Source: Pedobacter nanyangensis (GTDB lineage Bacteria; Bacteroidota; Bacteroidia; Sphingobacteriales; Sphingobacteriaceae). Taken from it: 64,000 nt of DNA. The stretch spans positions 62,001 through 126,000 of the forward strand of contig NZ_QMHO01000005.1 of assembly GCF_003313505.1 (NCBI RefSeq). The letters run 5' to 3'. Position 1 is the stretch's first letter; each line of letters begins with the position of its first letter. Made by a program: the position numbers and the translations under genes. Positions 17,790-26,853 of this stretch are shown piece after piece. A model generated the notes under the pieces. The model did no database searches and was not told the DNA's origin. It was given only the letters and a program-made list of their open reading frames with translations.

Positions 17790-18857
17790 ATGGCCGCAAC
17801 GTTAAAAAAAATTGTCGAAAATAAAATTGTCAAACACAATATCAAGTACACCGTAATCGGTATCAGTGTAGGGATATGTATTAGCCTTTTAATTTCCATG
17901 GTAAGCAAAAATGGCATTTCGATCAGGCAAACTTTCTTTAACATCCTTTTTAGTGTATTTATCAGCTTAGCTATTTCAAACATCTTTTCGTTTTTCCAAA
18001 AGCATAGCAACAAGTTTACCCGCAACTTCTGGCAGCTTATCCTGCTGTATTACGCATGCAATTTAATAGGCATGTTTGTGGGCATTGAGCTATGTTATTT
18101 TATCATTTCCTTATTTTACGATATTTCCTACGAGCCCTTTAACCATGTACAGGACTATAAATCTATCTCAGTAATTGTTTTCATTGTGGGCACCATTATG
18201 TTGCTTTATCATTTGCAGCAGCGCAATGCGGAGAATGCATTGAAGGCAAAAGAGGCCGATCTGATCAGAAGTAACCAGCTTAAGACCCAGGCTGAATTAC
18301 AGGCGCTGCAATCTAAAATAAACCCCCATTTCCTTTATAATGCGCTAAATGCCATTACCAGCTTAATTCACGAAGACCCCGACAAGGCCGAGGACATGAC
18401 CATTAAGCTTTCTAAACTGTTCAGATACAGTATTAATTCGCAGCAACAGAACTATTGTACGCTGAACGAGGAAATAGATATTTTAAATACCTATTTAGCC
18501 ATTGAAAGAGTGCGTTTTGGAAACCGGATCAATTTTAACATTGAGATAGATGAAAGCATTGCTTTTATTGATTTCCCGAGATTTTTGCTGCAACCATTGG
18601 TTGAAAACGCCTTGAAACACGGCCTAAAAGACACTTTTGAGCATGGCCTACTTGAGGTAAAGATAGCACCCAAAAACAATAAACTAGAGATTTTGGTGAT
18701 GGATAATGGCGTTCCTTTTCCCGATGAACTGGTGGCTGGCTACGGCCTCCAAAGTACTTTCGACAAACTTGCCCTACTTTATCCAAACCTGCACGATATT
18801 GAACTCATTAACCAGCCACTAAAACAGATCAGAATTTCAATCCCTTTAAGCGTATGA
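17790..18857 (+). CDS. LytS-type sensor histidine kinase
   Basis: This is a 355-residue membrane kinase from the ATG at 17790. An in-frame ATG at 17685 would add 35 residues with no family support. Four membrane segments (about residues 15-150) are followed by a short coiled coil and the His_kinase domain with the phosphoacceptor in INPHFLYNALNAITSLI (near 210), then an HATPase domain with PRFLLQPLVENALKHG and MDNGVPFPDE. It should phosphorylate the LytTR regulator encoded next, which overlaps its end by 4 bp. The signal is unknown. Confidence 0.92.
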   Translation: MAATLKKIVENKIVKHNIKYTVIGISVGICISLLISMVSKNGISIRQTFFNILFSVFISLAISNIFSFFQKHSNKFTRNFWQLILLYYACNLIGMFVGIELCYFIISLFYDISYEPFNHVQDYKSISVIVFIVGTIMLLYHLQQRNAENALKAKEADLIRSNQLKTQAELQALQSKINPHFLYNALNAITSLIHEDPDKAEDMTIKLSKLFRYSINSQQQNYCTLNEEIDILNTYLAIERVRFGNRINFNIEIDESIAFIDFPRFLLQPLVENALKHGLKDTFEHGLLEVKIAPKNNKLEILVMDNGVPFPDELVAGYGLQSTFDKLALLYPNLHDIELINQPLKQIRISIPLSV

Positions 18858-19597
18858 ACTGGAAAACCATTATTATCGAAGATGAGCAATTGGCAAGACA
18901 AAGACTAAAAAGGCTTTTGGCAAATTATCAGGAGGTTGAGATTATCGCAGAAGCAGAGAATGGCTTAGAAGGGCTTGAACTGATTAACCAACATCAAGCT
19001 GATTTAGTATTTCTGGACATTGAAATGCCCATTTTGAATGGTTTTGAAATGCTGGCCAAACTTACCCACCATCAGCCCAAAGTAGTATTTACCACCGCTT
19101 ATGACCAGTATGCCATTAAGGCTTTTGATGAAGGCTCCATTGACTACCTGCTTAAGCCCATTGAGCTGGAACGCTTGGACAAGACCATCCTTAAGTTAAA
19201 GCAAACCAATTTGGCCAAACCTGTAATGGCTTTAGATGATTTATTACAACAGATTAAGGGCAAAAGCGTACAAAAAACGCTCACGGTAAAGCTTGGAGAT
19301 CGTATCCTGCTGATCAAAATAGAAGAAATTATACATATACAGGCTGAAGACAAGTACGTTTTTCTTTATACTGCCGATGGTAAAAAGCACCTTACCGACT
19401 ATACGCTCTCGGTTTTAGAAGCCAAGCTTCCCGACGATTTTATCCGCATTCACCGCAGCGACATCATTAACACTAATTATATTACCGAAATTAGAAGGGG
19501 CTTTAATGGTGCGCTCATTTTCGTGATGAGCAATCAATCGAAGGTGAGCTCCAGCAGATCCAATAGTGAAGTGTTGCGGGCCCGTTTTGGCATTTAA
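18854..19597 (+). CDS. LytTR-family response regulator
   Basis: This 247-residue regulator has a receiver domain (1-120; acidic residues IIEDEQLARQRL, phospho-acceptor in LVFLDIEMPILNG, lysine in YLLKPIE) joined to a LytTR DNA-binding domain (about 145-245; IHIQAEDKYVFLYT, FIRIHRSDIINT). It is the partner of the upstream LytS-type kinase, with start and stop codons overlapping as ATGA. LytTR proteins bind paired direct repeats upstream of their targets. No such site was recognised nearby. Confidence 0.95.
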   Translation: MNWKTIIIEDEQLARQRLKRLLANYQEVEIIAEAENGLEGLELINQHQADLVFLDIEMPILNGFEMLAKLTHHQPKVVFTTAYDQYAIKAFDEGSIDYLLKPIELERLDKTILKLKQTNLAKPVMALDDLLQQIKGKSVQKTLTVKLGDRILLIKIEEIIHIQAEDKYVFLYTADGKKHLTDYTLSVLEAKLPDDFIRIHRSDIINTNYITEIRRGFNGALIFVMSNQSKVSSSRSNSEVLRARFGI

Positions 19598-19793
19598 AGG
19601 TATTGCAGCAATTGCATAGCGTGCAGATTTGATACGTTGCATAAGTTTGCTCCCCACCAAAGGCACATCGACAAATAACTTACAGGCGGCATTGGCACCA
19701 GAGCCTTCTTAATTTAAAAGCTTAAAGGTTTGTCACTCGTAGTACACCATTTCATCCCTTAAATTAAGTGTATTTACCTGTTTTTATATTTTA

Positions 19794-19825
19794 TTGACAA
19801 ATTTGTAAAAGCTTTGTTACTTTTG
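19794..19825 (+). promoter_or_regulatory. Probable promoter of the orphan sensor kinase
   Basis: TTG at 19794-19796 and TACTTTTG at 19818-19825 (TAnnTTTG) are separated by 21 bp, matching the Bacteroidota promoter layout. The box overlaps the farthest upstream TTG start of the kinase frame (19814), which suggests translation actually begins further down, for example at the TTG at 19844. Confidence 0.45.
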
Positions 19826-21145
19826 TTTAACCAAACCAATAACTTGCTACACTTCCTAACATACCGAACACCCGATAAATTCTTAAACGCCTTTGATGCA
19901 TACGCCGCAGATGGCAATTTAAGGTCTGTAAAAATCATCAGTTCATTAATATTGGTTGTTAGCGGAATTTCCAGGGTTTTGGTTTTTCTTTTTTACGAGG
20001 AAGCCATTAAAATACAGGGATATGACCAGCTCTCCATCAATAATTGGTTTCAGCTTGCTTTTTGCGCAGTTTTTTTTGGCATAAGCGCTTACCTTACACC
20101 TAAGCAGTTATCTCTTCGCCACAAAAAAATCATTGTATTGGCATTTGTGGCTTTATTTCTGACCTCATCTTTCAATATCAGTTACATTATTTCATTGCAC
20201 AATACCAAAAATACCCTGTTTGTATTTTTGGTAGGCATTGTTACGGCCAGTCTATTTTTTGCCATCGAATATCAACAGATGAAACTTCTAGTGGTTTATA
20301 TCATTGCGCTATATTTTTCGGCCACGCAGTTTTCTGAGCTTGACAACCAGCAAAAAATTATCAACTTTATGGCTGGTATTATCCTTGGTATAGTTTTGCT
20401 AAGTTTTTCGAGGTATAGCTATTATTTCAAATCTTCGCATTTTGTGAAGATTAAGGAACTGGAACAAAAAAACATCGAAATTGCTCATTTAAATAACCAA
20501 AGAGGCGAAATACTTTCGTTTGTGGCCCACGATTTAAGGGCTCCGTTAAACAATATCGAAGCACTTAGCCAGATGATGCTGTTGGAAAAAGGGGATGACG
20601 GGGAAGCAAAAATGATTTACAGCTCTGCACTGCAGGCTAAAAACATCATCAACGATTTGATTGAAGCGGTAAGGGCCAACCAGCCCGAATTGCAGAAAGA
20701 AACCTTTGACTTAAATCCCTATCTCCAAAAGATCGTTTATAAATGGGAAACCAATACTAACAGGAAAATTATTTTTAGCCAAGCCACCGAACGTTTAAGG
20801 CTAAGTGCAAACGCCTCCAAACTGGAACGCGTAATTGACAACCTGATTAGCAATGCCCTCAAATTTTCTGCGGTAGACAAGGAAATTAATGTATTGGCAA
20901 GCAAAGTAAAAAACAAAGCTTTAATTAGCGTAAAAGATTATGGCATTGGCATACCTCCCGAGTTGCAATCGCATATTTTCGAACAGTTCTCCAAAGCTGG
21001 CAGGAAAGGGCTGCGAGGAGAGAAATCTATTGGATTGGGCCTGCATATTTCATATAAAATTATTGAACAGCATCAGGGCGAACTTTTGGTAAGCAGCGTA
21101 GAAAACCAAGGCACCACCTTTACCATTCAACTGCCATTGGTCTAA
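19814..21145 (+). CDS. Membrane sensor histidine kinase (orphan), non-ATG start
   Basis: This kinase of up to 443 residues has six or seven N-terminal membrane segments (about 35-205), then a DHp helix with VAHDLRAPLNNIEAL (near 240), and an HATPase domain with DNLISNALKFS (N box), VKDYGIGIPPE (G1) and GLGLHISYKII (G2). No response regulator is fused or adjacent except the LytTR system upstream, which already has a kinase. The first in-frame ATG lies deep inside the membrane domain, so initiation must use a TTG, ATT or CTG codon. TTG at 19814 or 19844 are the likeliest; the promoter at 19794-19825 favours 19844. The stop overlaps the end of the convergent helicase gene by 4 bp. Confidence 0.85.
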   Translation: MLLLFNQTNNLLHFLTYRTPDKFLNAFDAYAADGNLRSVKIISSLILVVSGISRVLVFLFYEEAIKIQGYDQLSINNWFQLAFCAVFFGISAYLTPKQLSLRHKKIIVLAFVALFLTSSFNISYIISLHNTKNTLFVFLVGIVTASLFFAIEYQQMKLLVVYIIALYFSATQFSELDNQQKIINFMAGIILGIVLLSFSRYSYYFKSSHFVKIKELEQKNIEIAHLNNQRGEILSFVAHDLRAPLNNIEALSQMMLLEKGDDGEAKMIYSSALQAKNIINDLIEAVRANQPELQKETFDLNPYLQKIVYKWETNTNRKIIFSQATERLRLSANASKLERVIDNLISNALKFSAVDKEINVLASKVKNKALISVKDYGIGIPPELQSHIFEQFSKAGRKGLRGEKSIGLGLHISYKIIEQHQGELLVSSVENQGTTFTIQLPLV

Positions 21146-22590
21146 TCATCGTCCTCAACTTTTCCCATAAACAGATCTTTACTAAAGTTCACCAAAAAAA
21201 GTTCCTTTTTAGCTCTGGTTACAGCCGTATATAACCAACGTAAAAAATCAAGATCAACCATGTCTTCAGTTAAAAAGCCTTGATCTACAAAAACGGCATC
21301 CCATTGCCCGCCCTGCGCTTTATGGCAAGTAACGGCATAGGCAAATTTAATTTGCAGGGCATTATAATAGGGATCTTGCTTGATGGCCTGCAAACGTTCC
21401 TTCTTGTTCGTAATATGTTCATAGTCCAACAACAGCCCCTCATATAATCTTTTACTGGCTTCGTAGGGCAAATTAGGGCTTTCAATCTGCAACGTGTCAA
21501 GCAATACTTTACAGGTTATACTGCCCACGTCGGGAAAATCTACCAGTTCCAATTGCACCTCCGCAAAGCGAAAACCATGTCTTTCTTCCTCCCTACGCAC
21601 CCTAATTACTTTGGCCATATCGCCATTGGCAATAAAAGATGTCTCGTTATCATCTGGCAGCCAAAAATAATTGTTGCGTACCACCATCACATAATCTCCA
21701 CCACTTAGTTCCTCATCTCTATACAGCAAACGGGCCCTAATTTGGTTGTTGTAAATATTGGCCGATTTATTGGACCTACATACCACCAAAGTGTTTTCAA
21801 GTTCGTATTTGCCATAGGCATACTCAAGGCCTTCCACAAATTTCAAACCCGTCATCCGGAAGATATCCTTATAGCCTTTAGTGATAAATTTTGGCCATTT
21901 AGGTTGATCATCGTAGGTGTTCAGCAGTTTTCTGAGCATGGTTGCATTAGCCAAAATCCCCGATTTCTTCTCCTGTCTAACAACTTCGGTTAATTCAACG
22001 GCAGTTACGCTAAGGTGAAAGTTATTGCTTAAATAAGTGGGGTTTAAAGCTGGGCTATCCGTACTACCTACAGGCGGAAGCTGAGCGGTATCGCCCACAA
22101 ACAACAAGAAACAATTTTTAGGTTTGCCCTCTGGCGAAGGTTGAAAAACAAATTGCAGCAAATCACCTAAAAAAGTCGAAGCCCGCTGCGCATTCCACTC
22201 GTCGGCAATCATAGAAGCCTCATCCACAATAAAAACGCTGTTTTGTGCCAAATTAGGAGCCAGTTGAAAAACCAGGTCCATATCCATTGCTGCCTTTTTA
22301 CGATAGATTTTTTTATGAATGGTGAGCGCTTTTTGTCCGGTATAATTGCTCATTACCTTAGCTGCCCTGCCCGTGGGCGCCAGCAGTATAGGCCTTAAAC
22401 CAAACTTGGGCAAAGCTTTCACCAATGCCGCTACCGAAGTAGTTTTACCCGTTCCGGCGTAGCCCTTTAGTACAAAACAAGCCTCGGAGTTTGGCGTACT
22501 CAAAAAACCAGCCACTTGCCTGCAAAATTGCAACTGCTCTTTGGTAGGTGCAAACGGATAGGATTGTGCAATGAGCTGGGCTTTGTCCAT
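21142..22590 (-). CDS. RecD/UvrD-like superfamily I ATP-dependent DNA helicase
   Basis: This is a 482-residue helicase from ATG 22590 (MDKAQLIAQ). An ATG 11 codons further upstream is less likely. Motifs in order: Walker A GYAGTGKTT (near residue 45), Ia APTGRAAKVM, motif II VDEASMI, III GDTAQLPPVG, then C-terminal TCHKAQGGQWDAVFVDQ and YTAVTRAKKEL (motifs V and VI). The short N-terminal domain and the UvrD_C_2 ending resemble RecD2-like helicases found as single genes in Bacteroidota. It probably acts in recombination or repair. No RecB or RecC gene is nearby. Confidence 0.9.
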   Translation of the reverse strand: MDKAQLIAQSYPFAPTKEQLQFCRQVAGFLSTPNSEACFVLKGYAGTGKTTSVAALVKALPKFGLRPILLAPTGRAAKVMSNYTGQKALTIHKKIYRKKAAMDMDLVFQLAPNLAQNSVFIVDEASMIADEWNAQRASTFLGDLLQFVFQPSPEGKPKNCFLLFVGDTAQLPPVGSTDSPALNPTYLSNNFHLSVTAVELTEVVRQEKKSGILANATMLRKLLNTYDDQPKWPKFITKGYKDIFRMTGLKFVEGLEYAYGKYELENTLVVCRSNKSANIYNNQIRARLLYRDEELSGGDYVMVVRNNYFWLPDDNETSFIANGDMAKVIRVRREEERHGFRFAEVQLELVDFPDVGSITCKVLLDTLQIESPNLPYEASKRLYEGLLLDYEHITNKKERLQAIKQDPYYNALQIKFAYAVTCHKAQGGQWDAVFVDQGFLTEDMVDLDFLRWLYTAVTRAKKELFLVNFSKDLFMGKVEDDD

Positions 22591-22759
22591 TTGGCAAAGA
22601 TGCAAAATATGCCACAGATGCACGGGTTTTAATCCTATTTAAAACATCGTTTTTGGCCAGCCCGCTGAAAAAGCCCAATTAATCAAAACAATTTTATCGC
22701 TATAAATAAAAACATCTGGCTATCTGAGGCAATAAAAATCCATTTTTAAAAAAAAGAAC

Positions 22760-22767
22760 TATTTTTG
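22760..22767 (+). promoter_or_regulatory. -7 box upstream of DUF3822 gene
   Basis: TATTTTTG matches TAnnTTTG and ends only 7 nt before the ATG at 22775. If used, the transcript of this operon would have almost no leader. A -33 TTG at proper spacing is not evident. Confidence 0.4.
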
Positions 22768-22774
22768 TTGATAC

Positions 22775-23599
22775 ATGAACAATAATAGCATTTTACTCAT
22801 TGATCCAAACTTTGAACCTGCAAACAGTACTAATTTGAATTTGTTGGTTAAAATAGGTGCCGACACCTTCTCGTATGCCATTATTGACCTCGAGAAAAAC
22901 TTTGTTCATGCGGTTTACGATGAGCAGGAATGTGAAAATGGCTATGAAAAACTGAATGAAAGGTTAAAAAACGACAGCTATCTGCAACTTGCCTATAAAC
23001 AGGTTACCGTGGCCACCCATACCAACAATATCGTTTTTGTACCCCAAGAGCTGTTTAACGAAAACAACATCGCCGTTTACACCAAATATTTCGAAGAAAC
23101 CGACTCTCCTGCCGTATACGTACAACCTTCTGCACAACAAAAATTCAGCGCCGTATTTTCACTGCCTTTATTTGCCGAAAAAACAATTAATGAGCAATGG
23201 AAAACCGCTACCAGACTGTACCTGAATGCCGGATTGATCGAATTAGCTGACCAACTTAACCGCGATACGGTACTCCTTGATTTTACGGTAGGTTCTTTCC
23301 AGTTCATCTATCTTAAAAACCAAAAAGCAACCTTTACACAGAGTTACCAGTTTGAAGATCTCGAGGAGCTTACCTATTTTATACTACTCATTATCAATCA
23401 GTTGAAAATAAATACCGAAAATACCGAGCTTAAAGCTTGTGGTATTATACATGATGGCGACGAGAAATGGAAACTCCTTAAACAGTATTTCAAGCAAATT
23501 GATCTGTTAACGATACAGAGCCGTTTGGATACCAATATCCTTGATGATATGCCTTCACATTATTACACTGGCCTACTTGCTTTACAACAATGCGTGTAG
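22775..23599 (+). CDS. DUF3822 family protein
   Basis: This 274-residue cytoplasmic protein starts MNNNSILLIDPNFEP with LVKIGADTFSYAIID, which are characteristic of the DUF3822 family of Bacteroidota. Alternating strands (LLIDPNF, FSYAIIDLE, VLLDFTVGSFQFIYL) and two similar halves suggest a ribonuclease-H/actin-like fold, but this is inference. In this phylum the gene typically precedes rsmD and coaD, as it does here; the rsmD start lies 10 bp inside this gene. The function is unknown. The conserved linkage hints at a role in ribosome maturation or CoA synthesis. Confidence 0.85.
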   Translation: MNNNSILLIDPNFEPANSTNLNLLVKIGADTFSYAIIDLEKNFVHAVYDEQECENGYEKLNERLKNDSYLQLAYKQVTVATHTNNIVFVPQELFNENNIAVYTKYFEETDSPAVYVQPSAQQKFSAVFSLPLFAEKTINEQWKTATRLYLNAGLIELADQLNRDTVLLDFTVGSFQFIYLKNQKATFTQSYQFEDLEELTYFILLIINQLKINTENTELKACGIIHDGDEKWKLLKQYFKQIDLLTIQSRLDTNILDDMPSHYYTGLLALQQCV

Positions 23600-24135
23600 T
23601 TGGCGGTAAATTAAAGGGCCTACAGTTTCATGCCCCAGCAAAACTTCCCGTAAGGCCTACCACCGATATGGCCAAAGAAGCCTTGTTTAACATTTTGCTG
23701 AACAGCTATGATTTTGATGAATGCCAGGTGCTCGATCTTTTTACCGGGACGGGCAATATCAGCATTGAATTTGCCTCACGCGAGGTGAAAAGCATTACCG
23801 CTGTAGATAAACACCCCGGCTGCGTAGCTTGGCTTAAAACAGTGAAAGACAAACACCAGTTAGCGATCGATATCAGAAAGGCGGATGCTTTTAAGTTTTT
23901 AGAACAAACTTCTGAGCGGTACGACATTATTTTTGCAGATCCTCCCTATGATTTGCCCCACATTCCCCTGTTACCCCAGTTGGTTGCCAAACATCAATTA
24001 TTAAAAGAAAAAGGGGTTTTGGTGGTTGAACATCCTTCGATGCTAAAATTAGACCAACAACCTGGTTACGTAGAAACTCGTAAATATGGTTACTCTTCCT
24101 TTAGTTTTTTCAAAGAGATAAAAGGACAAGAATAA
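23590..24135 (+). CDS. rsmD: 16S rRNA (guanine(966)-N2)-methyltransferase
   Basis: This 181-residue Rossmann-fold methyltransferase has MRVVGGKLKGL at the start, RPTTDMAKEALFNIL, the SAM-binding VLDLFTGTGNISIEF and the catalytic FADPPYD motif. It modifies G966 of 16S rRNA during 30S assembly. The length is typical (about 180). The start overlaps the DUF3822 gene by 10 bp, implying coupled translation. coaD follows after 93 bp. Confidence 0.95.
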   Translation: MRVVGGKLKGLQFHAPAKLPVRPTTDMAKEALFNILLNSYDFDECQVLDLFTGTGNISIEFASREVKSITAVDKHPGCVAWLKTVKDKHQLAIDIRKADAFKFLEQTSERYDIIFADPPYDLPHIPLLPQLVAKHQLLKEKGVLVVEHPSMLKLDQQPGYVETRKYGYSSFSFFKEIKGQE

Positions 24136-24228
24136 AAGAGCAAGGACTTAGTCAAAACCTTAGTGCTCTTGCAGTTTATCTTTATTCCTTATTCTTTGTT
24201 CCTTTATCCTTTTCAACTATCTTTGAAC

Positions 24229-24690
24229 ATGAAAATTGCGTTATTTCCAGGATCATTTGATCCTATTACCATTGCCCACGTGGATATTTTAAAGCGTTCG
24301 TTGCCACTATTTGATAAAATTGTGGTGGGTATTGGACTAAATAGCGCCAAGCAAAGTTTTCTTTCTGCCGAAAAAAGAGAGGAAATTGTAAAAAGCATTT
24401 TTGCCAACGACAAGCATGTGGAAGTACAGCTATACCAGGGATTAACCATTGATTTTTGCAAGAAAATTAATGCTACCTACATGGTAAGGGGTATTCGTTC
24501 AGCTTCAGATTTTGAATATGAACGAGCCATTGCTCAAATCAACAAAAGCATGATGCCCGAGGTAGAAACCATCATCCTGTTGAGCCGTCCTGAATATTCG
24601 GCCATTAGTTCAACTATTGTGCGGGATATTTTACGAAATAATGGCGATGTAAGCCAGTTTGTTCCTAAAGCAGCCCTAAACTTTCTATAA
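24229..24690 (+). CDS. coaD: Phosphopantetheine adenylyltransferase
   Basis: This is a 153-residue nucleotidyltransferase from ATG 24229 (MKIALFPGSFDPITIAH). The frame is open from 24163, but that extension has no family support. It catalyses ATP plus 4'-phosphopantetheine to dephospho-CoA plus PPi. Motifs present are GSFDPIT with the T-x-x-H nucleotide-binding site, YMVRGIRSASDFEYE, and ISSTIVRDIL at the C-terminus. The active-site segment reads TIAH where many enzymes read TNGH. It is the third gene of the DUF3822-rsmD-coaD cluster. Confidence 0.96.
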   Translation: MKIALFPGSFDPITIAHVDILKRSLPLFDKIVVGIGLNSAKQSFLSAEKREEIVKSIFANDKHVEVQLYQGLTIDFCKKINATYMVRGIRSASDFEYERAIAQINKSMMPEVETIILLSRPEYSAISSTIVRDILRNNGDVSQFVPKAALNFL

Positions 24691-24815
24691 TCCCAAAAAA
24701 CAATTAAAAAAACGGTAACACAAACAGCTAAAAAATAATTTTTCCATTTTATACTTTTTCTTGTAACGTTTATGGATAATGCCTACTAATGGTTTAAATT
24801 AAAATCTTAAACACC

Positions 24816-25706
24816 ATGAAATCATTAGTAAAAAACATTGTCGCCAAAACTGTAAAGTTCGCCTTATTATCTGCCATAGCTATTGCACCAATTAACCGTG
24901 CTTTTAGTCAAAAAAATAAACCTAATTCCCTACTTTGGAAAATTGAAGGCAATGGACTACAAAAACCTTCCTATCTTTTTGGTACTAACCATATACTTTG
25001 TGAAGGCGATTACAGCATGCCTAAAAAGGTAAAGGACGCCATGGAAACGACCGAACAAAGTTACTTGGAAATCAATCTAGCCGATCCTAATGTAGGCAAG
25101 GAAATGCAAAAGCACATGTTCACTACCCAGCCGCTAAGCACCTTGGTTAATCAAAAAGATTCACTTTTCATCGACTCGATATTACAAACCAAGCTTAAAA
25201 CCAAATTTAAGCAGGTAGAAAACCTGAAACCGTTAATCATTGTGAGCTCGTTGATGCAAACTTCGTTACCATGCAAAGTAATTAGCTTAGAAAGCGAAAT
25301 CATTAAAGCAAACAAAGCAGCCAACAAAGAAATAAAGGGCTTATCAAGCATTGAAGAACAATATTCGTTTTTAGAAAAGATTTTTAAACCAACAGATTTG
25401 GTGCCTTTCCTAAAAATGTTGGATAACGACCAATTAAAGAATAGCTTTAATGAGTTAAAAACGGCCTATTTAGCCGAAGACCTTAAAAAAGTAGATGAAT
25501 TGATGGCTTCGTTTTATACTGCTGACCCTGAAGGTTACCGCAACCTATTGCCTGTACGCAATCAGTTGTGGGCCAACAGGATGCCTGCAATAGCTAAAGA
25601 AAAACCAACATTTTTTGCGGTAGGCTGTGGACATTTGCAAGGCAAAGAAGGCATTATAGATTTATTGCGCGCTAAAGGATTTAAAGTAACGCCTGTATTT
25701 AACTAA
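24816..25706 (+). CDS. TraB/GumN family exported protein
   Basis: This 296-residue protein has an N-terminal signal peptide (about 1-31, ending NRAFSQ). The TraB/GumN hallmarks are SLLWKIEGNG, SYLFGTNHIL with the first conserved His, QSYLEINLAD, and the C-terminal FFAVGCGHLQGKEGIIDLL with the second His. Members of this fold (Tiki/TraB-like) are thought to be metal-dependent proteases. It is followed after 30 bp by an ECF sigma factor in the same direction, so the three genes may be co-transcribed. Confidence 0.85.
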   Translation: MKSLVKNIVAKTVKFALLSAIAIAPINRAFSQKNKPNSLLWKIEGNGLQKPSYLFGTNHILCEGDYSMPKKVKDAMETTEQSYLEINLADPNVGKEMQKHMFTTQPLSTLVNQKDSLFIDSILQTKLKTKFKQVENLKPLIIVSSLMQTSLPCKVISLESEIIKANKAANKEIKGLSSIEEQYSFLEKIFKPTDLVPFLKMLDNDQLKNSFNELKTAYLAEDLKKVDELMASFYTADPEGYRNLLPVRNQLWANRMPAIAKEKPTFFAVGCGHLQGKEGIIDLLRAKGFKVTPVFN

Positions 25707-25736
25707 AAACAGCTGCGCTTAAAAGAAATCAAACCA

Positions 25737-26240
25737 ATGCTTGATATCCAAAAAATATTCCTGCAGCAAATCAACGAGAACAAAGGTATTATCCATAAAG
25801 TAGCTAAAATGTACATGGATAATCCTTTGGATCAAGAAGACCTGTTCCAAGAAATTGTAATGCAGCTTTGGAAAGCTTATCCCTCTTTTAAGGGTACAAG
25901 TAAATTTTCTACTTGGATGTATCGGGTAGCTTTAAATACCGCCATCGTTTTCTTTAAAAAAGACCACAGAAAAGTAGATAAGGTTTCTTTAAACGAACAG
26001 GTTGAGATTGCCGATTTTAGCGATAGCCACGAAAAGGAAGAGAAACTGGCCTACCTGTACAAGGCGGTACAAGAACTCAACCAAATTGAAAAAGCGCTGA
26101 TATTCCTGTTTCTGGAAAACCAATCGCATAAAGAAATTGCACAAAACCTGGGTATTACCGAAATAAATGCCCGAGTTAAGCTAAACAGAACTAAAGAAAA
26201 ATTACAACAGATCATTAAAAAGAACGGCTATGAATTTTGA
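25737..26240 (+). CDS. ECF-type RNA polymerase sigma factor
   Basis: This 167-residue sigma factor has region 2 (DQEDLFQEIVMQLWKAYPSF and FSTWMYRVALNTAI) and region 4 (KALIFLFLENQSHKEIAQNLG, then ARVKLNRTKEKL). It should direct transcription of a small stress or envelope regulon. The start of the downstream membrane protein lies 11 bp inside its end, indicating coupled translation; in Bacteroidota this partner position is usually taken by a regulator of the sigma factor. No zinc-binding anti-sigma motif is present next door. Confidence 0.93.
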   Translation: MLDIQKIFLQQINENKGIIHKVAKMYMDNPLDQEDLFQEIVMQLWKAYPSFKGTSKFSTWMYRVALNTAIVFFKKDHRKVDKVSLNEQVEIADFSDSHEKEEKLAYLYKAVQELNQIEKALIFLFLENQSHKEIAQNLGITEINARVKLNRTKEKLQQIIKKNGYEF

Positions 26241-26835
26241 CCAATTAAAAGACGAGTGGAACAATAATAGCGCTCAGCATCAAGAAGTATCCGAAGATAT
26301 GCTAAAGATCAAGGAAGCACGAACGCCCATTGATAAAATTAGGAAACAGATGAAACAGGAATTTTTGATACAGGTATTTTCACTAGCGCTGGCAGCATTT
26401 GTGCCCCAGATATTCGACTTCTCTATATCGCTAAAATCTACCTATCTGATTTTTTACGGCGTTGTGGTGGCTTTTTGCACCTATTACTTCTATAAGTTTT
26501 ATACGTTTTACAAACACTCCTATGATTTAAGCATAGATAGCAGAAAAAACCTGTTATGGTTTTACTACGAGATGAAACTTAACATTGAATTGTATAAGGC
26601 CTTAACCTACATCATCGGTTTTATTATGCTCTCTTTTTGTGCCACGGCGCTGTTTTTAACCAAAAATGATTTATTGCAAAGAATTTTAGAGAAGCTGTCG
26701 TTGGTTTACCTAGCATTAAATGCCTTTATCGCTATTTTAATTATTGGAGTGATTACCGAACTTTGGGCCCGGTTTTACTACGGCAAATACATTAAAGAAA
26801 TCAAAGTAATTATTGATAGCCTTGACGAAGAATAA
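26230..26835 (+). CDS. Membrane partner of the ECF sigma factor, putative anti-sigma
   Basis: This 201-residue protein has a cytoplasmic N-terminus of about 45 residues (MNFDQLKDEWNNN, helical, with DMLKIKEARTPIDKIRKQM), then four membrane segments (roughly 46-66, 72-90, 120-140 and 155-180), and an acidic C-terminal tail. It overlaps the sigma gene by 11 bp. The position and the helical cytoplasmic N-terminus followed by membrane anchors fit a sigma-binding regulator, but no known anti-sigma fold was recognised. It ends 18 bp before the convergent NUDIX stop. Confidence 0.6.
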   Translation: MNFDQLKDEWNNNSAQHQEVSEDMLKIKEARTPIDKIRKQMKQEFLIQVFSLALAAFVPQIFDFSISLKSTYLIFYGVVVAFCTYYFYKFYTFYKHSYDLSIDSRKNLLWFYYEMKLNIELYKALTYIIGFIMLSFCATALFLTKNDLLQRILEKLSLVYLALNAFIAILIIGVITELWARFYYGKYIKEIKVIIDSLDEE

Positions 26836-26853
26836 GAGTTCTAGATCTGAGCA

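Noticed and set aside
24163..24228. Upstream extension of coaD
   Set aside because: CoaD proteins start at the MKIALFPGSFDP segment (24229); the extension is T-rich leader.
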